From a virus: a stretch of DNA of 64,000 nucleotides. The notes under the pieces are model-generated. The model did not search any database and was not told the DNA's origin. It worked only from the letters and a program-made list of their open reading frames with translations. Positions 29,874-38,283 of this stretch are shown here, in pieces (position 1 is the first letter of the stretch; the number at the start of each line of letters is the position of its first letter). The position numbers and the translations under genes are program-made. The stretch lies in the IMG/VR virus record IMGVR_UViG_3300018432_000001, positions 1-64,000 of that record. One strand, written 5' to 3'.

Positions 29874-29897
29874 CGCCCCGAGCGCGTGCTCGGGGCG
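29874..29897 (-). terminator. Perfect 10-bp hairpin
   Basis: CGCCCCGAGC-GCGT-GCTCGGGGCG just after the stop at 29902. Confidence 0.7.
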
Positions 29898-29901
29898 ACG
29901 G

Positions 29902-30183
29902 TCAGCGCTCGGCCAGGGCGTCGAGCTTCGCGATCTCGACGTCAGCCAGGCGCTCACCCTCCTTGCGGATGAGTGCCGCCTCCAACGCGCGGCCCCGGGC
30001 CTGGCGTCGCTCTTCAGCCTTGTCGGCGCGGCGCTCGCGCTCGCGGGTCAGCCCCGCGAACACCATGTAGAGCGCCGCCAGGAACCAGGTCGCCGCCACG
30101 CCCATCAGGACGTAGAGCACGGCCGGGAACAGGACGGCGGCCACAACGATGAGGGCGCCAACCCAGAGCCACATTCGCAGCAT
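29902..30183 (-). CDS. Two-pass membrane protein with coiled tail, 93 aa
   Basis: Residues 3-45 hold two hydrophobic segments (WLWVGALIVVAAVLFPAVLYV; AATWFLAALYMVFAGL), then a charged helical tail (RERERRADKAEERRQARG). Size and layout fit small phage membrane proteins such as holin-like or spanin-like types. It is 3 kb from the endolysin, so a holin role is only a possibility. Confidence 0.68.
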   Translation of the reverse strand: MLRMWLWVGALIVVAAVLFPAVLYVLMGVAATWFLAALYMVFAGLTRERERRADKAEERRQARGRALEAALIRKEGERLADVEIAKLDALAER

Positions 30184-30211
30184 GATTTCTTCACCTCCTC
30201 TTCAACGAACT

Positions 30212-30241
30212 GCGCCCCCGAGCCGGACGGCTCGGGGGCGC
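30212..30241 (-). terminator. Perfect 13-bp hairpin
   Basis: GCGCCCCCGAGCC-GGAC-complement in the 74-base gap after the stop at 30258. Confidence 0.72.
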
Positions 30242-30257
30242 AGCAACACTCGGTGCG

Positions 30258-30488
30258 CTAGGCGTCGCCTTGCGCTTGCGTCATTTTGTACAGGGCGACG
30301 CCCTCCTGCAGCGTCTCCAGCAGCTCGTCGACGTTGCCTTCGAACACCGCGAATTCCACCGGCACAGGATTGCCCTTGCGGTCCAACCCGTGCATCGTCA
30401 GCAGGAGGTCCATCTTCCCGAACGGTCCGGGTATGCCGCCGACCTCAAAGGCCTGCAGCGCCAGTTGCTGCTTGCGTTTGGCCGCCAT
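30258..30488 (-). CDS. Hypothetical protein, 76 aa
   Basis: Not recognised. ATG at 30488 shares its A with the previous TAA. Basic start (MAAKRKQQ), then a beta hairpin (GKMDLLLTMHGLDRKGNPVPVEFAVFEG) and a helix. Confidence 0.6.
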   Translation of the reverse strand: MAAKRKQQLALQAFEVGGIPGPFGKMDLLLTMHGLDRKGNPVPVEFAVFEGNVDELLETLQEGVALYKMTQAQGDA

Positions 30489-31099
30489 TACTGCCCCTGC
30501 CGTTTCGTCTCGACCGCGATCAGAACACTCGCCACGTCTTCGGGGTCGACGACGCCCTCGCCTTCCAAGTAGACGGTGACCGCCTCGAAGAAGTGGTTAG
30601 CGCGGCGCCCGAGGACCGACTCCTCGTGCGACTGGGGCAGCGACTGTGATGCGAGGGCTTCGGCCTCCACCACCAGCCGCAGCAGCGCGCGCAACCCCGG
30701 CGATGCGGAGGGATAGTCGACGGCGGCCTCGGCCATGGCGGTCAGCGCGATCTGCGCGACCGCGCACACGTGGCGGCGGGCGAGCTTGTCGAGCGTCCCC
30801 GAGGCGTTGACGACCGGCAGGTCGTCCATGTCCCAGGTCTTCAGCTCCTCGCAGACGGACAGCACCCGGCCGATCGGCATGAACGGTGCCAGCGCCTCCT
30901 TGGCGGCGTGGTCACCCACCCACGCTTCGAGCTGCTCTGCGTCGAAGCTGTGCAGGAGGGCGGCGTTGTTCATGACCAGCGCGGCCAGGTCCCACAGCCA
31001 CGCCATGGTCTGCGGGCAGCGGCCGATGGCGTGCGCTTCGCGGTCGGAAACGCACGCGGCCCAGCCGCGCTGCATCAGCTTGCTGCGGTCGGTCACCAT
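30488..31099 (-). CDS. Hypothetical helical protein, 203 aa
   Basis: Not recognised. Helical throughout; ATG at 31099 lies 7 bases inside the upstream gene. Resembles four-helix-bundle proteins in pattern only. Confidence 0.6.
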   Translation of the reverse strand: MVTDRSKLMQRGWAACVSDREAHAIGRCPQTMAWLWDLAALVMNNAALLHSFDAEQLEAWVGDHAAKEALAPFMPIGRVLSVCEELKTWDMDDLPVVNASGTLDKLARRHVCAVAQIALTAMAEAAVDYPSASPGLRALLRLVVEAEALASQSLPQSHEESVLGRRANHFFEAVTVYLEGEGVVDPEDVASVLIAVETKRQGQ

Positions 31100-31518
31100 C
31101 GGTCTTCCGCGTTCTTGAGTCCGGCCGAGGTGAACAGCTGGGCCGCGACCTGGTCAGCCGCGCATGTCAGTCGCAGGCGCGCCAGCTCCAGCAGGTCGCC
31201 GCCAGCTACCGGTTCTTCGCCGAGGCCGTTGTACCCGAAGGGCAGTTTGTAGTTCCAGATCTCGGCGAGGCCGACGACCACGAACACCTTCGGGGGGTGC
31301 AGCCGCTCGACCTCGGAGCGGATCTGCTCCCATTCCCACGCGGCGTAGGAGACGTCTGGGTCCTCTTGCCACGTCTTTTCCTCCTGCTCGTGGCCGTAGC
31401 TGACGGTGTCCATGGCCTCGCTGAAGAACTGCAGCACGTCCTCGTACTCGCCCCACGTGCCGCGCCACTTCACGTTCGCGGTGCGCATCGCCCGCTTGAG
31501 GGCTTCGGTCTTGATCAT
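31093..31518 (-). CDS. Hypothetical protein, 141 aa
   Basis: Not recognised. ATG at 31518 overlaps the upstream stop (ATGA). It begins MIKTEALKRAMRTANVKW and is rich in aromatic residues; helical and acidic. Confidence 0.6.
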   Translation of the reverse strand: MIKTEALKRAMRTANVKWRGTWGEYEDVLQFFSEAMDTVSYGHEQEEKTWQEDPDVSYAAWEWEQIRSEVERLHPPKVFVVVGLAEIWNYKLPFGYNGLGEEPVAGGDLLELARLRLTCAADQVAAQLFTSAGLKNAEDRW

Positions 31519-31793
31519 GTGTCGTGCCTTTCTTCCAGATCGGGGTTGACGCAGTCGCATGCGTTGTTCACGCAGCAGCTGCAGCCGCGCGTTTCGGCGG
31601 CGGCCAGTTCGTCGAGGACGGCGCGCATGTCCACGACCGGCAGCGGGTAGGCCGCGCCGTCCGTGGTTTCCATGCCGTCGCCGAACTCACCGGACAGAAT
31701 AGGGCGCTTGTTGACCTCGCACAGCTCGACTAGTTCGGTCAGCCGTTCGCGGGCCGTTGACCCAGCCCGTTCCCAGGGTGGTCGTATCGTCAC
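31515..31793 (-). CDS. Hypothetical protein with CSCC cluster, 92 aa
   Basis: Not recognised. GTG at 31793. Residues 70-81 read CSCCVNNACDC, a dense Cys cluster likely to hold a metal. First gene of a four-gene coupled chain down to 30258. Confidence 0.6.
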   Translation of the reverse strand: MTIRPPWERAGSTARERLTELVELCEVNKRPILSGEFGDGMETTDGAAYPLPVVDMRAVLDELAAAETRGCSCCVNNACDCVNPDLEERHDT

Positions 31794-31860
31794 AGGGTGT
31801 CCTTCCGTGAGTGTTCACCGCAGGTGCCCGACCCGAAGGCCGGGCAGCCACGGAGATCAC

Positions 31861-32481
31861 TCACTCCTCGTTGCGCGGAAGAAGCGTGAACGATCGGTGC
31901 TCGTCGATGTCGGCGACGTACATGGTCTGCGTCGACCGGTTGCGAACCGCGATCTGGTACTTGCCCGCAGGCCAGTCGGTCTGTGACGCGATGTTCCCGA
32001 CCGCGTACATGGCCGCCTCGTACCGCTGCGCGGCGATCTGCTCGGCCTCGCTGTCCCGGCGCGGGATGTCGGCCTCGTCCAGGACGACCTCGAACTGGAC
32101 CCCCCGCACCGGGAGGACCCCGATCGTGAACCCCATGGTGCCGGTGACCGGGGCGGCGTGCGAGCGGATGTCGACGGAGTACCAGTTCTCCTCGGGGCGC
32201 GCCTTCGGCGCTCTGGAGACCCGGTCGGATGTCACGCTCGTGCGGCGGCGCGGCCTGGTGCCCTCCTCGTCCTTGATCTTGACGCCGGTTGCGGTGCGCA
32301 CGACGATCCAGCCCTCGTGCTCGCGCTTCTCGCCCACGGGGGCGGCGGCCATGTCGATGTCGGTGCCGTTGAGGGTGACCCTCGTGCTGGTGGTGGTCGA
32401 CCATTCAGGGCCGACCGTCAGGGGCCCGTTGGCGACCAGGCCTCGGGAGTTGCCGCCGATCGTGTCGTAGATGCGGGTCAT
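31861..32481 (-). CDS. Hypothetical beta-rich protein, 206 aa
   Basis: Not recognised. ATG at 32481 (MTRIYDTIGGNSRGLVANG). Strand-rich N-terminal domain (TSTRVTLNGTDIDMAAAPVG; GWIVVRTATGVKIK), basic linker, then an alpha/beta end. 2 bases after the previous stop. Confidence 0.6.
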   Translation of the reverse strand: MTRIYDTIGGNSRGLVANGPLTVGPEWSTTTSTRVTLNGTDIDMAAAPVGEKREHEGWIVVRTATGVKIKDEEGTRPRRRTSVTSDRVSRAPKARPEENWYSVDIRSHAAPVTGTMGFTIGVLPVRGVQFEVVLDEADIPRRDSEAEQIAAQRYEAAMYAVGNIASQTDWPAGKYQIAVRNRSTQTMYVADIDEHRSFTLLPRNEE

Positions 32482-32483
32482 TG

Positions 32484-33050
32484 CTAGTCCTCCATTTTGC
32501 TGTCGATCTGAGGGGCGAACACTTCGCGGAGCACGAGGTACCCGGCGTAGCCGAGGAGCACTTCCGCGAGGTCCAGGAGAACGCGGCGCGGTCCTCCTGC
32601 GAGCGTGGGGTCCGTGTCTCCGAGGTACGTTTTCGCGTCCTCGGTCCCCTCGTTCACGCCGATGTCGGCGACGCACACCAGCACGCGGCCGGTGTTGTCC
32701 ATCATCGCGATGAACCGGTCGGTCTCGTCTTGCAGATGCTCGCGGGCCTCGTCGTAGGACATCGCCTCGAACCAGTCGGTGCCGATGTCGTTCGCGGCGA
32801 TTCGGTCGCACAGGTCTCGCAGGAACTGCCAGCCGGGTGAGAGGTGACCGGCGGCGAACCCGAGCGGTCCGGCGTCAGGGTAGGTGCTCCCGGAGATGAC
32901 TGAACTCGCCAGTTCGAAGCAGGCGTCGTTCTCCCAGTCGGCCTCGTTGTCGGGGTCGAGGTCGGTTTCGTACCCGACGACGGGCACGCGCCCGACAGGG
33001 TCCAGCTTGTACTTCTTGCAGGCGGTGCGGATCTGTTCGTCGGTGACCAT
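32484..33050 (-). CDS. Hypothetical acidic protein, 188 aa
   Basis: Not recognised. ATG at 33050 (MVTDEQIRTACKKYKL). Contains GPLGFAAGHLSPGWQFLRDLCDRIAAN, a helical block, and a C-terminal membrane-like stretch (LLGYAGYLVLREVF) too short to be sure of. Confidence 0.6.
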   Translation of the reverse strand: MVTDEQIRTACKKYKLDPVGRVPVVGYETDLDPDNEADWENDACFELASSVISGSTYPDAGPLGFAAGHLSPGWQFLRDLCDRIAANDIGTDWFEAMSYDEAREHLQDETDRFIAMMDNTGRVLVCVADIGVNEGTEDAKTYLGDTDPTLAGGPRRVLLDLAEVLLGYAGYLVLREVFAPQIDSKMED

Positions 33051-33073
33051 GATGGCTTCCACTATTGGACCTC

Positions 33074-33223
33074 CTATCCCTTGAGCGCGTTGATGATCTC
33101 GATGGCGCTGATGGTCAGCACGACGACGAGAATGCCGACGGCGAACATGATCCGCCACACCAGCCCGTACTGCCGATCGGCCTTCGCCTCGGCGCGTTCT
33201 TCCCAGCTCTCGCTGTCCTTCAT
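33074..33223 (-). CDS. Small single-pass membrane protein, 49 aa
   Basis: ATG at 33223 with GGAGAC upstream. Soluble charged head (MKDSESWEERAEAKADRQYG), then a helix RIMFAVGILVVVLTISAIEII and a short tail. It is the third such short protein in the window (with 1594 and 19221), each lying within an operon. Confidence 0.65.
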   Translation of the reverse strand: MKDSESWEERAEAKADRQYGLVWRIMFAVGILVVVLTISAIEIINALKG

Positions 33224-33232
33224 GTCGTCTCC

Positions 33233-33565
33233 TTATCCGTATACGGGCGCCCGGTCCTTGTCGACCGTCACCTTGATGGCGACGCCGTCCCATTTGCAGA
33301 TGAACGAGTGCCAGCCTTTGTTGCCCTCGACGTGGGCGCGCATCGGTGACGTGGCCACGCGGCGCAGCGCCCGGAACGCGGTCTCGGCCGCGAAGCGGCG
33401 CTGCTCAGTGATGAATTCGGTGATGTCGGCGTGCGGGTTGACGCGCGCTTGGAGCGCGTCCGCATCGATGTCGACCACGACCGACACCGATCGCAGCGCC
33501 ACCCCGTCCACGGTCATGACGTCGCCGTCGCGTTTGACGGTGCGGAAGGTGACTTCGTATGCCAT
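33233..33565 (-). CDS. Hypothetical protein, 110 aa
   Basis: Not recognised. ATG at 33565 (MAYEVTFRTVKRDGDVMTV); beta strands, then helix, then beta (HSFICKWDGVAIKVTVDKD). Confidence 0.6.
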   Translation of the reverse strand: MAYEVTFRTVKRDGDVMTVDGVALRSVSVVVDIDADALQARVNPHADITEFITEQRRFAAETAFRALRRVATSPMRAHVEGNKGWHSFICKWDGVAIKVTVDKDRAPVYG

Positions 33566-33581
33566 CCGGTTCTCTCTCTCG

Positions 33582-33953
33582 CTAGTAGACGACCTGGCCC
33601 AGCAGGGCCACCTGCATGACGGTGTCGGCCTCGGAAGGAGTGACGTTGATCTGCTCGATCGGGCGCTCGCAAATGATCTCTTGGCACTTCTGCGCCACTT
33701 CCAAGCGCACCCGAAGCTGGTTCGAACCGCAGGCGAGGATGGCCACCCACAAACGGGCGGCGTCCAGGCGCCTGCGCGCGAACCCGGATTCCTTGTCGCC
33801 GATGTCAACGACCACGTACCAGTCGTCGGGGACCGGGTCGTCGTCCTCGTCGTCGACCAGCTCCCACTGCGGGTAGAAGCCGAGCACGTCGCGGCGGATG
33901 AACAGGCGGTACAAGTCCTGCGCGGTCGCGCTGCCGTATCTCTGCTGGGGCAT
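33582..33953 (-). CDS. AARLW-family hypothetical protein, 123 aa
   Basis: ATG at 33953 with GGAGACATC upstream. The C-terminal half has DAARLWVAILACGSNQ, a Cys-containing helix and ADTVMQVALLGQ. The neighbouring 139-aa gene and the 323-aa gene at 42.2 kb share this block, so this is a three-member family of unknown role. Possibly a tail- or scaffold-type assembly; not recognised. Confidence 0.62.
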   Translation of the reverse strand: MPQQRYGSATAQDLYRLFIRRDVLGFYPQWELVDDEDDDPVPDDWYVVVDIGDKESGFARRRLDAARLWVAILACGSNQLRVRLEVAQKCQEIICERPIEQINVTPSEADTVMQVALLGQVVY

Positions 33954-33967
33954 GATGTCTCCTTTGG

Positions 33968-34387
33968 TTACAGTCCGAATCGGACTCTGCTGTACACGAT
34001 GACCTGCAAGATCTGGTCGGCCGTCGCCGAGTCGATGCTCCCGGCGGACTTCCACACGTCCGGGTTGTTCAGCTGGGTCAACTGTCGGGCCGCCTTGCAC
34101 GTCTGGGCGTGGACCCCGGGGACGAGGCCACTAGCGCACCCCAGCAGCGCGGCCCACACCCGGTAGGCGTTGATGACCTGCGTGCCCATCTCAGCTCCCG
34201 TTTCCGGGTGGAACAGCCACAGCCGCATCTGCCACGTCGGGTCGACCGCCGACTGGGTGACGCCGCGCTCGCCACCCCACGTGAGCCACGTGCACCAGTC
34301 GGCGTCGAAGACACCCGATCCGGCGATCGGGTCGTACAAGGCCTGCGGGGGAATCGCCCCCGCAGGCCAGTCGTGGATTGCAATCAT
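33968..34387 (-). CDS. AARLW-family hypothetical protein, 139 aa
   Basis: ATG at 34387 (MIAIHDWPAGAIPP). C-terminal block: INAYRVWAALLGCASGL..TCKAARQL..ADQILQVIVYSR, paralogous to the 123-aa gene beside it and the 323-aa protein at 42229. The N-terminal half is beta-rich and different from the sibling. Confidence 0.62.
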   Translation of the reverse strand: MIAIHDWPAGAIPPQALYDPIAGSGVFDADWCTWLTWGGERGVTQSAVDPTWQMRLWLFHPETGAEMGTQVINAYRVWAALLGCASGLVPGVHAQTCKAARQLTQLNNPDVWKSAGSIDSATADQILQVIVYSRVRFGL

Positions 34388-34761
34388 GCGGGTCCTTTCG
34401 GGAGGTTCCAGGTGATGCAGGGAGGTTCGACTTCGATCACGGCACTGCGCTGGTCGGCGAACCGCAGCGGCCATGAGCGGTACCGGCCCTGGCCTTGGTG
34501 CCAGAAGCCGTGGCAGATCGCCGGAGGTGCGTCGTAGGTGCTGGCTGGGATGGTCTGGTGGCAGGGGATGAAGGTGTTGGCGGCGATGGCGTCGGTCTCC
34601 ATCTGCTCACGCCGTCCCTCGTCGAGGAACATGCGGTTCTCCTTGAAGTAGATGCAGGTTCCGCACTTGCGCTTGTTGACCCGCATCCGGCCGTGCTCGT
34701 CGAGCAGGTCCAGCAGGTACACCTCGTTGGCTTCGCCGCCCTCGGGATCGTCGGTCACCAC
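34384..34761 (-). CDS. Conserved phage/actinobacterial Cys-His protein, 125 aa
   Basis: KCGTCIYFKENRMFLDEGRREQMETDAIAANTFIPCHQTI..AICHGFWHQ follows a conserved actinobacterial protein whose Cys/His spacing (CxxC..CH..C.GF) likely binds zinc. Starts GTG 34761 after GAGGAG and overlaps the AARLW gene by an ATGA. Confidence 0.7.
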   Translation of the reverse strand: MVTDDPEGGEANEVYLLDLLDEHGRMRVNKRKCGTCIYFKENRMFLDEGRREQMETDAIAANTFIPCHQTIPASTYDAPPAICHGFWHQGQGRYRSWPLRFADQRSAVIEVEPPCITWNLPKGPA

Positions 34762-34770
34762 GGGTTCTCC

Positions 34771-35301
34771 TCAGTTCAGGTGGAGGGCCAGGTACTCGTC
34801 GCTGTAGCCCATGGAGATGAGCAGGTCGGTAAGCCGTTCGCCGGGCCGGTCGTCGGGGTTCTCGTGGGTGCCCCACTCGTCCGGGGGAATCGCGAAGTAC
34901 TCGCCTTGGAAGGTCTCCAGGTGTTCGGGTGGCATGCGGTAGGCCATCTCACCGAGCCAGTGGAGCATGTGTTTATCGAACAATTTCAGGTCTTCGGACC
35001 TGAGCCCTTGCATCCACTCGATTGCGGCGATGGTGGCTGCCTCAGCGCCGTCGTATCCGATGCGATCGGCCACCTGTGTGGGCACGACCAGGTCCAGGTC
35101 GACGTTGAACAGGTAGTGCACAGTGAACGGCGCGTGGGGCTCGCCCGGCACCCGGTGGTCTTCACGGATGAACAGCGCCCGGCCAGCGGGCAGCCGCCAC
35201 ACCTCGGTAATGCCGCTGCGGGCGATGCCGTGGCGGGGACTGCCGAAGAACGACGGTCGCCGGGCTTTGATGCGAGAGGCCAGCTCGGTCTCGTTGATCA
35301 C
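34771..35301 (-). CDS. Hypothetical protein, 176 aa
   Basis: Not recognised. GTG at 35301 (MINETELASRIKARRPSFF) after AAGGAGACA. N-terminal beta region (RAGRALFIREDHRV type), then a helical end (MGYSDEYLALHLN). Confidence 0.6.
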   Translation of the reverse strand: MINETELASRIKARRPSFFGSPRHGIARSGITEVWRLPAGRALFIREDHRVPGEPHAPFTVHYLFNVDLDLVVPTQVADRIGYDGAEAATIAAIEWMQGLRSEDLKLFDKHMLHWLGEMAYRMPPEHLETFQGEYFAIPPDEWGTHENPDDRPGERLTDLLISMGYSDEYLALHLN

Positions 35302-35335
35302 GGGAATGTCTCCTTGTCGTAGCGGATTCGGCGAG

Positions 35336-35361
35336 CGCACCCCGAGCCGGGGCGGGGTGCG
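35336..35361 (-). terminator. 9-bp hairpin
   Basis: CGCACCCCG-8 nt-CGGGGTGCG, 13 bases after the stop at 35374. Confidence 0.6.
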
Positions 35362-35373
35362 TCACCGGGACCG

Positions 35374-35904
35374 CTACGCCTGCGGTCCGGGAATGTCGCG
35401 GGCTTCAAACCACGCGGTCAGGGTCTCGGTGCCCCAGTTGATGGCGACCATCCTGGCGGCGCCACTCAGGTAGGCCTCGGCCACGTAGTCGAGCCTGAGC
35501 ATCTGCGCGCATCGCTGCTTGTACTCCTTCAGGGCCTGCGCATCCGTCTTTCCCCACGGCACCGGGTTCTCGAACGCGCTGGTGAGGCGCATGTAGATCT
35601 CGTCGTCGAACGGGTCGGTCATGACCTCAGGCAGGTGCGAGGCCTCGCACAGCGACAGCACCTTCTTCATCGACCGCGCCTGCAACAGGCACTGGCGGAT
35701 CGAGTTGTCGACCAGGGTGTTCATGCGGTCCTGCCAGAACTCCTCGGTGTCCCACTCGTGGTAGTTGTTGATCGACTCCGTGAGGTGTGTGAGCAGCCAG
35801 AGCCACCAGGACCGTTCGCCCGCGTGGTTCTCGCCCTCAGGCCAGAACCCGTGCGAGGTGATGTGCGCTTCGGCCGCGACGTAATCGAATGCGGGTGAGG
35901 TCAT
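35374..35904 (-). CDS. Hypothetical helical protein, 176 aa
   Basis: Not recognised. ATG at 35904. Tryptophan-rich start (GERSWWLWLLTHLTESINNYH) and helices onward; cytosolic. Confidence 0.6.
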   Translation of the reverse strand: MTSPAFDYVAAEAHITSHGFWPEGENHAGERSWWLWLLTHLTESINNYHEWDTEEFWQDRMNTLVDNSIRQCLLQARSMKKVLSLCEASHLPEVMTDPFDDEIYMRLTSAFENPVPWGKTDAQALKEYKQRCAQMLRLDYVAEAYLSGAARMVAINWGTETLTAWFEARDIPGPQA

Positions 35905-35907
35905 GCG

Positions 35908-36312
35908 TTACTCCGTTTCCTGGTCGTCGGTGCGGGGGTGGGTACCGACCCACTCGACGCCGGAGATGAGTCCGGTGCTGGGCGCGAGCATGAACGAGGG
36001 TGCGTAGCCCTCGGCGATGAAGTTCAGGTACGTCTCCTTCGACAGGCCCGAACCGTGCCACGTGTAGGCCGGGGAGGCCATCCACTCGGCGAGTTCGTCG
36101 GGGGTGGCGAACACCGGGCTGATCGGTGAGCCTTCCGAGACGGTCTCCCAAAGCTGGTAGCCGTCGCCGGGGGTGGGCTCGACCTTGCCGTGCTCGTACC
36201 ACCAGTCGTGGTCCTCGTCGGTGACCAACCCTGGGGGTGGCAGGTAGCCGGGCCACGCCGTGTCGAGGGGGTGGGAGAATTCGAGGTCGACGCGCTTGAT
36301 CTCACGTCCCAT
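35908..36312 (-). CDS. Conserved phage protein (GREIKRV..PLDTAWPGYL type), 134 aa
   Basis: MGREIKRVDLEFSHPLDTAWPGYLPP and, later, GYQLWETVSEGSPISPVFATPDELAEWM match a family seen in many phages and prophages (xRrVPldf..PL...W.GY..P ... G.gyq.W...p.SP.F.t..eLa.w). No function is known. ATG at 36312 lies 11 bases inside the next gene upstream. Confidence 0.72.
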   Translation of the reverse strand: MGREIKRVDLEFSHPLDTAWPGYLPPPGLVTDEDHDWWYEHGKVEPTPGDGYQLWETVSEGSPISPVFATPDELAEWMASPAYTWHGSGLSKETYLNFIAEGYAPSFMLAPSTGLISGVEWVGTHPRTDDQETE

Positions 36313-36568
36313 TGGTTGTCTCCTTGCTGCGGTCGGGGGGCAGGCTGTAAGTGAACTCGGCATCGTCGACCATGACCCGGCCGCCGATCGAGTTGCCGTT
36401 CTCGTCCTTTTGGAGGAAGCTGACGTGCCGGTGCATTGCGTAGCCGTCGGTGCGCATCTCCTGGATCGTCAGCTCGCCACGCAGGGGGAGCTTGTCGGCC
36501 AGGTACGGGTTCGAGGTCGCGGTCAAGGTGACCATGAGCGGCCGGTTCCATCCCGTGTAGTGGCTCAC
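36302..36568 (-). CDS. Hypothetical beta-rich protein, 88 aa
   Basis: Not recognised. GTG at 36568 (MSHYTGWNRPLMVTLTATS) overlaps the previous stop (GTGA). Strands dominate (GELTIQEMRTDGY; HRHVSFLQKDENGNSIGGRV). Confidence 0.6.
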   Translation of the reverse strand: MSHYTGWNRPLMVTLTATSNPYLADKLPLRGELTIQEMRTDGYAMHRHVSFLQKDENGNSIGGRVMVDDAEFTYSLPPDRSKETTNGT

Positions 36569-37194
36569 TCGTGCATCGCCTTCTCGGCCGCGTCCTTCAG
36601 GTAGTAGCGGCCGAGGTCGTCGGTGTCGACGTGGTCGAAGAAGTGACGCACCAGGCGCGCGACGGGAGCCATCGCCGTGTCCATGCTCCCGATCCACGGG
36701 ACCGGCTTGATGAACAGCTCGGCGATCTCCTTGCCCAGCTCGACCGCGCGCTCGCGCTCGACCAGCCACGTCGCCTTGTACGCGCGGCGCGCCAGCTCCA
36801 TGACCTGTTCGCGCAGATGCCCCGAATTGTCGATCAGGTCGCACAGATCCTGGAGGTAGACGCCGCCGATCGTGGCCGGGGTGCGGTACCAGACGGTGAT
36901 CCAGTCGGGATCGATCTTGTTGGCCGAAATGCGGTAGTGCCGCTCGCCGGTGTCGAACTCGTCGTCGATCTCGACGACGTGGACCGGCGCGATCACGCGG
37001 ACGCAGCCCTCTCCATACCCGGCGGCGTATGCGCCCTGGTCGCGGTTGGAGAAGTAGACCGGGCCGGTGCGCTTGTCGCCCTCCTTCGACTGGAAGCGGC
37101 GGACACGGCCGATCAGTTCGGCCGTGGCGGCGTCGGTGCGGTGGAACAGTTCGATCCACCCCTCGGGGATATTCTGCTCATCTTCGTGGCTCAT
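36565..37194 (-). CDS. Possible ADP-ribosyltransferase-fold protein, 209 aa
   Basis: N-terminal domain WIELFHRTDAATAELIGRVRRF..TGPVYFSNRDQG..YGEGCVRVIAPVHVVEIDDEFDTGERHYRIS. The order H-x-T, Y-F-S, then EIDDE..GE.HY resembles small ADP-ribosyltransferase-like folds (H..Y..E) found in phages and toxins. The catalytic Glu is uncertain. The C-terminal tail (LVRHFFDHVDTDDLGRYYLKDA) is shared with the 104-aa protein at 37499. ATG at 37194. Confidence 0.4.
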   Translation of the reverse strand: MSHEDEQNIPEGWIELFHRTDAATAELIGRVRRFQSKEGDKRTGPVYFSNRDQGAYAAGYGEGCVRVIAPVHVVEIDDEFDTGERHYRISANKIDPDWITVWYRTPATIGGVYLQDLCDLIDNSGHLREQVMELARRAYKATWLVERERAVELGKEIAELFIKPVPWIGSMDTAMAPVARLVRHFFDHVDTDDLGRYYLKDAAEKAMHE

Positions 37195-37207
37195 GGAGCC
37201 CTCCTTG

Positions 37208-37489
37208 TCACGGTCGGTAGTTCTCGGTCAGGGCGCGGGCCTCGTCGGGGTGCGTCCGGCACCACGCCAGGACGACCGCGACGTTCGCGGTCGCCTTGAG
37301 CAGCGACAGGCACACGGTCTTTGCGCCGGGGACGCCGTCGATCCAGGACTGGAACTCCCACCGCCCGGACGTCTTGGTGGGGTGCTCGGAGTAGAGGAAC
37401 ACGTCCTCCACCCCCACTCCGGCGAGCTGCGCGATCTCGGCCAGCGACGTGGCGTTGGCCTCCTGGAACGACGGTGCGGTACTTGGCAT
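37208..37489 (-). CDS. Hypothetical protein, 93 aa
   Basis: Not recognised. LAEIAQLAGVGVEDVFLYSEH at residues 16-36 looks like a short helix-turn-helix but is not conclusive. ATG at 37489. Confidence 0.6.
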   Translation of the reverse strand: MPSTAPSFQEANATSLAEIAQLAGVGVEDVFLYSEHPTKTSGRWEFQSWIDGVPGAKTVCLSLLKATANVAVVLAWCRTHPDEARALTENYRP

Positions 37490-37498
37490 GAGCGGTCC

Positions 37499-37813
37499 TT
37501 ACTCTTCGAGTTTTCGCAGGTAGTAGTAGCCGAGGTCGCCTCGGTTGACGTGGTGCAGCAGCTGGTCCAGCAGGCGCCCGAGCGCGTCGTCGGACTGGCC
37601 GGGCGAGAGCATCCCCGTGAAGGTGTGCACCACCTTTTCGCCGACGTCCCGGGCCCGGTCGATCTCGCTGGAGTAGGTCGCCCAGCGCGCTTTCCGGGCG
37701 GCGTCCAACGCGAACCCCAGCAGGCGCTTGTCGTTGTTGACCACAATGGTCACGTCCTGCATGCACGCGGCGTCGATCGCGTCGCTCACCTGCGCCTCGG
37801 TGTAGAACCCCAC
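37499..37813 (-). CDS. Hypothetical protein with DLGYYYL tail, 104 aa
   Basis: GTG at 37813 (MGFYTEAQVSDAIDAA) has GGAGGAG 9 bases upstream; the GTG at 37843 overlaps the previous stop but lacks such a site. C-terminal RLLDQLLHHVNRGDLGYYYLR matches the tail of the 209-aa protein at 36565 (HHV..GDLG.YYL). The shared tail suggests a docking motif or shared ancestry. Confidence 0.6.
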   Translation of the reverse strand: MGFYTEAQVSDAIDAACMQDVTIVVNNDKRLLGFALDAARKARWATYSSEIDRARDVGEKVVHTFTGMLSPGQSDDALGRLLDQLLHHVNRGDLGYYYLRKLEE

Positions 37814-37839
37814 TGGTGGTGCTCCTCCGTCATGGATCG

Positions 37840-38283
37840 TCACTTGCCGTACTCCTTCTTCCAGGCGTCGGCCAGCATGACGCCGATCGCGTGGGCCAGG
37901 TGCGCCCCGGCTTCGTCCAGGTGCGCGTACATCACCCGGTGCAGGTCGGTGGGGTCCTCGACGTCGACCTCGTAGTGGGGTTCCCACAGGGAGATCTCGG
38001 TGGCGATGCGGAACCCGTCGCCGGTGAACGGCAACCAGTTCTCGGCCACACCGAGGACGCTTCGCGCCCACTCCCATCCGTCGTTCTCGGCCCAGCCGTC
38101 GGGCTCCCAGGATTCGACGGCTTTCGCGCACACCCGGTCGGCCCACTCCCAGCCCTTGGACACCTCGGCGGCACCGGAGAACCCGGTGTGCTTCCTGACC
38201 TTGAGCCGGGCCTGCTCCGACGCGGCGCGCAGCATCGACGCGCTGACGGGGAAACTGATCCGCAGCGCTTCCAGATCGTCCAT
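37840..38283 (-). CDS. Hypothetical helical protein, 147 aa
   Basis: Not recognised. Helices with repeated WEWA motifs (KGWEWADRV; DGWEWARSV) about 22 residues apart, perhaps a short tandem repeat. ATG at 38283. Confidence 0.6.
   Translation of the reverse strand: MDDLEALRISFPVSASMLRAASEQARLKVRKHTGFSGAAEVSKGWEWADRVCAKAVESWEPDGWAENDGWEWARSVLGVAENWLPFTGDGFRIATEISLWEPHYEVDVEDPTDLHRVMYAHLDEAGAHLAHAIGVMLADAWKKEYGK

Noticed and set aside
29902-30183. Holin call for the two-pass protein
   Set aside because: The layout fits, but it is 3 kb from the endolysin, on the other strand, and has no family signature.
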